NCBI RefSeq assembly: GCF_001748085.1 | Contig: NZ_BBZK01000017.1 | Span: 1-33,378, forward strand | Source of the DNA: Streptomyces sp. TP-A0874 | Lineage (GTDB): Bacteria > Actinomycetota > Actinomycetes > Streptomycetales > Streptomycetaceae | DNA length: 33,378 nt | Direction: 5' to 3' | In this document: piece by piece, positions 29,585 to 33,378 of the stretch | How the letters are laid out: every line of letters starts with the position of its first letter | How positions within the stretch are numbered: the first letter of the stretch is position 1 | The notes under the pieces: generated by a model | Database searches by the model: none | What the model was told of the DNA's origin: nothing | Seen by the model: the letters and a program-made list of their open reading frames with translations, nothing else | Program-made: the position numbers and the translations under genes

Positions 29585-30628
29585 TCAAGGGTTGGGATGC
29601 TCGGGCGGGGGTGGAGCGTCCGCCTTGTGGAGTGGGCCGCTGCCCCGACCGCCGTCACCGGCCGAAGCCGCCGCACCGTCGGGGCCGGTCCCCGCGGCCA
29701 CGGGAGCGGCCGGCGCGGTGTCCGACATCTCCACCAGGCCCGGTGCCTCCCCCGGCTCGGCCGCCGCGGCGACCACGATTCCCGTCTTCGCCCGCCGGCC
29801 CCGCTTCTCGATCCAGGTGGCGAGCGCGGACAGGGCGAGGCAGAGCGCGATGTAGATCGCGCCGATGACGATGATCACCGGGACGTAGGGGTAGTTCCCG
29901 TCGACCAGCGTGTTACCGGCGATGAGCCGCGCGGTCTGAAGCAGCTCCGGGTAGAGGATGATGAAGCCCAGGGAGGTGTCCTTGAGCGTCACCACCAGTT
30001 GGCTGATGATCGTCGGCAGCATCGACCGCACCGCCTGCGGAAGCAGGACGGTCACCATGACCTGCGACTTCCGCATACCCAGTGCGTAGGCGGCTTCTCC
30101 CTGGCCCGGGGGAACCGCGCCGACGCCGGCCCGCAGCACCTCGGCCTGCACACAGCCGTTGTAGATGGCCAGACCGAGGATCAGAGCCCACATCGGGGTC
30201 ATCTCGACGTTCCCCGGCAGGTGGAGCACGTCCGACCACAGGGTGTCGACGAGTCCGACCCAGAGGGCGAAGATCGTGATCAGCAGCGGGATGGAGCGGA
30301 ACAACTCGACGAAACCGGTGGCCAGCCAGCGCACCGGGCGGTGGTCCGAGAGCCTGCCGACGGCCAGCACCACGGCGAGCACCAGTGAGAGCACGGCGGC
30401 GAGCGCGAACACCTTGAGCGTGGCGACCAGGCCGTCGAGGATGTTCTGCCGGATACCGGAGTAGTTGAAGATGTCCCACATCGCCGGGGCGACCTCGCCC
30501 TTGGCGATCAGCCGGACCACGATCGCCGCCAGCGCCCCCACGACGAGCAGGGAGCAGGCGACCGTGTAGAGGCGGTTGCGCCGCCGGGCCTTGGGGCCCG
30601 GCGCGTCGTAGAGAACGCTCGCGCTCAT
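29585..30628 (-). CDS. gluD: Glutamate ABC transporter permease GluD
   Basis: A 347-aa membrane permease of the polar amino-acid (HisMQ/GlnP) class. A cytoplasmic N-terminus and one span (TVACSLLVVGALAAIVVRLI) precede the core. The EAA-type ATPase contact loop reads GEAAYALGMRKSQVMVTVLL. Three or more further spans follow, with FRSIPLLITIFALWVGLV in between. After about residue 295 comes an Ala/Pro/Gly-rich cytoplasmic tail that is not part of the family core. The ATG at 30628 overlaps the gluC stop (ATGA), so it is coupled to gluC. It is the last gene of gluABCD. Confidence 0.93.
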   Translation of the reverse strand: MSASVLYDAPGPKARRRNRLYTVACSLLVVGALAAIVVRLIAKGEVAPAMWDIFNYSGIRQNILDGLVATLKVFALAAVLSLVLAVVLAVGRLSDHRPVRWLATGFVELFRSIPLLITIFALWVGLVDTLWSDVLHLPGNVEMTPMWALILGLAIYNGCVQAEVLRAGVGAVPPGQGEAAYALGMRKSQVMVTVLLPQAVRSMLPTIISQLVVTLKDTSLGFIILYPELLQTARLIAGNTLVDGNYPYVPVIIVIGAIYIALCLALSALATWIEKRGRRAKTGIVVAAAAEPGEAPGLVEMSDTAPAAPVAAGTGPDGAAASAGDGGRGSGPLHKADAPPPPEHPNP

Positions 30629-31272
30629 CGGGCTACCTCCAGGCGGCGCTCGAGCAGCCGGAAGAGGCCGCTGATGGTGAAGGTGATGATCAGGTAGGCG
30701 AGGGTGATCCAGATGAAGATCAGGCCGATCTCCAGGCCGTCGTTGCTGAGCGTCTTCTGGATGTTGAAGAGCTCCACGTTGTTGAAGGCCCCGGCGATCG
30801 CCGTGTTCTTGGTGAGCGCGATGAGGATGCTGCTCAGCGGGGGGACCACGCTCCGGGTGGCCTGCGGGACCACCACGATCCGCATGGACTGCATGAAGCT
30901 CATCCCGATGGAGCGGGCCGCCTCGGCCTGCCCCATCGGCACCGTGTTGAAGCCGGAGCGCACCGCTTCGCAGACGAAGGACGAGGTGTAGACGCCCAGG
31001 GCACACATGGCCAGCAGGAAGGAGTTGATTCCCGGGAAGAGGATCCTCGGTACGACGAAGAAGGCCACGAGGAACAGCAGGGTCAGCGGAGTGTTCTGCA
31101 GCAGCGTCACCCAGGCTGTGCCGAAGGCGCGCAGCGGCGCCACCGGGGAGACCCGGAAACCGGCTATCACCACGCCCAGCACCAAGGCGAGCAGGGCGCT
31201 GGTCACGGTGAGGGTGACGGTGCCGATGAAGCCTTCCCGGAACAGCGCAAGATTGTCGAGCAGTACGTTCAT
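30625..31272 (-). CDS. gluC: Glutamate ABC transporter permease GluC
   Basis: A 215-aa membrane permease that pairs with GluD to form the channel. Hydrophobic spans include LTVTSALLALVLGVVIAGF, LLFLVAFFVVP and LIFIWITLAYLIITFTISGL. The EAA loop is EAARSIGMSFMQSMRIVVVP, and LLQNTPLTLLF is the conserved stretch before it. The length is normal for the small permease of this class. The ATG at 31272 begins a typical N-terminus (MNVLLDNLALFREGFIGTV). It lies 126 bp after gluB, a gap that holds a 13-bp hairpin, and overlaps gluD. Confidence 0.95.
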   Translation of the reverse strand: MNVLLDNLALFREGFIGTVTLTVTSALLALVLGVVIAGFRVSPVAPLRAFGTAWVTLLQNTPLTLLFLVAFFVVPRILFPGINSFLLAMCALGVYTSSFVCEAVRSGFNTVPMGQAEAARSIGMSFMQSMRIVVVPQATRSVVPPLSSILIALTKNTAIAGAFNNVELFNIQKTLSNDGLEIGLIFIWITLAYLIITFTISGLFRLLERRLEVAR

Positions 31273-31337
31273 GAGGTCTCCGCGGGGGCGGGCGTCGGCG
31301 GTCGGTCGGACAGGGCCTGAACGGCGCTTGAGCGGGG

Positions 31338-31372
31338 CCGTGCCCCGTACGGGGCTTGCGTACGGGGCACGG
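31338..31372 (-). promoter_or_regulatory. 13-bp hairpin between gluB and gluC
   Basis: CCGTGCCCCGTAC (31338-31350) is the exact reverse complement of 31360-31372, with a 9-nt loop, 26 bases after the gluB stop. It probably stabilises gluB mRNA or partly terminates transcription, so that the binding protein is made in excess over the permeases. This arrangement is common in ABC-importer operons. Confidence 0.75.
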
Positions 31373-31398
31373 GCACCCGGATGCCCTCAGAAGGGGCG

Positions 31399-32319
31399 TC
31401 AGTCGCGCTCGAGGGCCGGCGGCTCGATGTAGTCCGAACCCGAGAGCCCCAGCGTGGCCTCGTAGGCCTTCTTGTAGTCGCCGTTCTTCTCGTGTGCCTC
31501 GAGGGAGTCCAGCAGGGCGGTCTGGAGCGCCTTGTCGCCCTTCTTGAGACCGATGCCGTACGGCTCGTCGCTGAAGGTGTCGCCGACGACCTTCAGGTTC
31601 TTCGGGTTCTGGGCGGCGTAGCCCTTGAGGATCGCGTCGTCGGTGGTGACGGCGTCGACCTGCCCGTCGATGAGCTGCTTGACGCAGTCCGAGTACTTGC
31701 CGAGTTCGGTGACCTTCGCACCGTACTTCGGCTGCTTGATGGTCTGCAGCGGAGTGGAGCCGACGATGGAGCAGACCTTCTTGCCCTTGACCGTGTCCGG
31801 CCCGGTGATCTCCTTCTCGTCCTTGCGGACGAGCAGCGAGGCACCGGCGTGGTAGTACGGGCCGGCGAAGTCGATCTGCTTCTTCCGCTCGTCGTTCATG
31901 GTGTAGGTGCCGATCATCAGATCGACGTCACCCTTGGCGACCGCGGTCTCACGGGCACCGGAGTCGACGGTCTTCCACTCGATCTGCTTGGGGGAGAAGC
32001 CGAGGTCCGCCGCGACCATCTTGGCGATCTCGATGTCGAAGCCGGAGCGCTCCTTGGTCGCCTGGTCCTCGAAGCCGAGGTAGGGCTGGTCGGCCTTGGC
32101 GCCGATGACGATCTTGCCGCGCTTCTGGGCCGCCTTGACCACCGGCGAGTCCACGTCGACGTCCTTCGCCACCGAGTACTCGGGAAGCTTGGGGGCCTCC
32201 TCGCCCGAGGCGCCGCCGGGCTTGTCGCCGGCGGAGCCTTCCTTGCCGCCGCAGGCGGTGGCGGCGGCGGTCAGGGCCAGGACCACGGCGGCGGCCGCGG
32301 CAGTTCTACGGATCTTCAC
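31399..32319 (-). CDS. gluB: Glutamate-binding lipoprotein GluB
   Basis: A 306-aa family-3 solute-binding protein that captures glutamate outside the membrane. It begins with a lipoprotein signal: a basic n-region (MKIRR), an Ala/Leu core and Cys in TAAATAC|GG. The lipobox position -3 is Ala, not the usual Leu. The mature domain has the SBP_bac_3 stretches KRGKIVIGAKADQPYLGFED, RSGFDIEIAKMVAADLGF, GDVDLMIGTYTMNDERK and DAVTTDDAILKGYA. I preferred GTG 32319, which gives a normal signal peptide with AAAAGGA upstream; ATG 32328 adds only three residues. It lies 53 bp after gluA and before a hairpin that separates it from gluC. Confidence 0.95.
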   Translation of the reverse strand: MKIRRTAAAAAVVLALTAAATACGGKEGSAGDKPGGASGEEAPKLPEYSVAKDVDVDSPVVKAAQKRGKIVIGAKADQPYLGFEDQATKERSGFDIEIAKMVAADLGFSPKQIEWKTVDSGARETAVAKGDVDLMIGTYTMNDERKKQIDFAGPYYHAGASLLVRKDEKEITGPDTVKGKKVCSIVGSTPLQTIKQPKYGAKVTELGKYSDCVKQLIDGQVDAVTTDDAILKGYAAQNPKNLKVVGDTFSDEPYGIGLKKGDKALQTALLDSLEAHEKNGDYKKAYEATLGLSGSDYIEPPALERD

Positions 32320-32372
32320 GGTAAACATCCTTTTCCTGTCATCGGGCGTCGTTCAGCCCGGAGCGGCAGCGG

Positions 32373-33149
32373 TCAGTGGTGGAGGATCTTCGAGAGGAAG
32401 TCCTTGGCACGGTCGCTGCGGGGGTTGTTGAAGAACTGGTCGGGCTGCGCCTCTTCGATGATCCGGCCGTCCGCCATGAAGACCACGCGGTTCGCGGCGG
32501 ACCGTGCGAAACCCATCTCGTGGGTGACGACGACCATGGTCATGCCGTCCCGGGCGAGCTGCTGCATGACCTCCAGCACCTCGTTGATCATCTCGGGGTC
32601 GAGCGCCGAGGTCGGCTCGTCGAAGAGCATCACCTTCGGGTCCATGGCCAGCGCGCGGGCGATCGCCACGCGCTGCTGCTGGCCACCGGACAGCTGCGCC
32701 GGGTACTTGGCGGCCTGGGTGCCAACCCCCACCCGGTCGAGCAGCTCGCGGGCCCTGGTCTCGGCGGCCTTCTTGTCCTTCCGCCGGACCTTGATCTGGC
32801 CCAGCATGACGTTCTCCAGCACCGTCTTGTGGGCGAAGAGGTTGAACGACTGGAAGACCATGCCGACATCGGCGCGCAGCCGCGCGAGCTCGCGTCCCTC
32901 CTGGGGCAGCGGCTTGCCGTCAATGCTGATGGAGCCGGAGTCGATCGTCTCCAGCCGGTTGATCGTGCGGCACAGTGTCGACTTGCCGGACCCGGACGGC
33001 CCGATGACGACGACGACCTCGCCGCGCTTGATGGTCAAGTCGATGTCCTGGAGCACATGCAGCGCGCCGAAGTGCTTGTTGACGCTGGCCAGCACGACCA
33101 GGTCGTCCGTCTGCGGCGCCACGTCCTTGGTCACCGGTACTGCGGTCAT
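32373..33149 (-). CDS. gluA: Glutamate ABC transporter ATP-binding protein GluA
   Basis: A 258-aa ATPase that powers glutamate import. Walker A GPSGSGKST starts at residue 50, the Q-loop is in GMVFQSFNLF, the signature is LSGGQQQR, Walker B is VMLFDEPTSALDP, and the switch His is in VVTHEMGFA. This set is typical of the polar amino-acid (GlnQ/HisP) class. The ATG at 33149 begins MTAVPVTKDVAPQTDDLVVL; the frame is open to 33251, but that part covers the upstream region. It is the first gene of gluABCD. In S. coelicolor the operon is controlled by the adjacent two-component system GluR-GluK, which would lie just beyond the right end of this window. Confidence 0.96.
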   Translation of the reverse strand: MTAVPVTKDVAPQTDDLVVLASVNKHFGALHVLQDIDLTIKRGEVVVVIGPSGSGKSTLCRTINRLETIDSGSISIDGKPLPQEGRELARLRADVGMVFQSFNLFAHKTVLENVMLGQIKVRRKDKKAAETRARELLDRVGVGTQAAKYPAQLSGGQQQRVAIARALAMDPKVMLFDEPTSALDPEMINEVLEVMQQLARDGMTMVVVTHEMGFARSAANRVVFMADGRIIEEAQPDQFFNNPRSDRAKDFLSKILHH

Positions 33150-33378
33150 CGAGCCTTGCTCCGTCCTCCTCGGTTGGGGGGACCTTAGTGATCCCGGTGA
33201 AGCATCGTCACCAGATCTGAGCGGAACTTGAGCATAACGATCCGGCCTCAACCGGGCCGGTGAGGATTGAGGGCCGCGTACGGAGAGTTGCCGCCCTTGG
33301 CTACCAGATCAGTAACGGATGCAAATCCCGGGTCGGCATACCCTTGACTGGCCGGCCCTCGTGGGGCTGGATTCCTCT
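33150..33378. promoter_or_regulatory. gluA upstream regulatory region
   Basis: A minus-strand -10 TATGCT lies at 33236-33231, which would give a leader of about 75 nt before gluA. No -35 sits at the right distance; TTGAGG on the minus strand (33251-33246) is only nine bases upstream of the -10, as in some activator-dependent promoters. CCGGCC-N7-GGCCGG (33242-33260) is a perfect dyad over the same place, and ACCAGATC occurs at 33210-33217 and 33303-33310. On the plus strand TTGACT at 33344-33349 could be the -35 of a divergent gene beyond the window. Confidence 0.45.

Overview
This is a high-GC actinobacterial window, almost certainly from Streptomyces or a close relative. The base composition, GC-rich third codon positions and GTG/TTG starts fit. 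So does the gene order: tRNA-Thr, osaC/osaA/osaB, ftsK, an HTH-membrane protein gene, rimO, pgsA, cinA, clgR, nei, lhr, azlCD, a DUF3046 gene, recA, recX and gluABCD. I know this order from the core region of Streptomyces chromosomes (the SCO5747-SCO5777 neighbourhood of S. coelicolor). Identifications rest on reading motifs and recalled family knowledge; no search was run.

Layout. (1) 105-267: a tRNA-Thr(GGT) with a plausible promoter and a 17-bp terminator hairpin that also faces the end of osaC. (2) 326-9780: an osmoadaptation module. osaC (minus) encodes a kinase-PAS-GAF-PP2C regulator. It is divergent from osaA, a giant soluble hybrid histidine kinase with a 276-bp-periodic poly-HAMP array, which is followed by osaB, a response regulator with no DNA-binding domain. 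(3) 10019-17117: ftsK, a RodZ-like HTH-membrane protein gene, the overlapping rimO-pgsA-cinA operon, and clgR, which ends in a strong terminator. (4) 17491-23345: a small orphan ORF, then (minus) the DNA-repair pair lhr and nei. (5) 23459-25641: azlCD (amino-acid export), a DUF3046 gene and a convergent SAM methyltransferase gene. (6) 25829-27769: the SOS-regulated recA-recX operon, with a LexA-like box in its promoter and a hairpin inside recX. (7) 27856-33149 (minus): a FAD monooxygenase gene and the glutamate ABC transporter operon gluABCD. The window ends in the gluA upstream region.

How the genes fit together. The left third handles osmotic and stress signalling. OsaA and OsaB form a phosphorelay, and OsaC is known in S. 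coelicolor to act on the SigB anti-sigma pathway. The middle combines chromosome segregation (FtsK), ribosome modification (RimO), phospholipid synthesis (PgsA), NMN recycling (CinA) and proteolysis control (ClgR). The right part combines DNA repair (Lhr, Nei, RecA, RecX) with amino-acid transport.

I found no phage, insertion sequence, CRISPR array, defence island or biosynthetic cluster, and no clear candidate for a wholly undescribed system. The most interesting signals lie below gene level. They are the poly-HAMP repeat array with an 80-nt perfect internal repeat, the hairpin in the 5' part of recX, the hairpin between gluB and gluC, probable leaderless starts, and several inverted or direct repeats in promoter regions.
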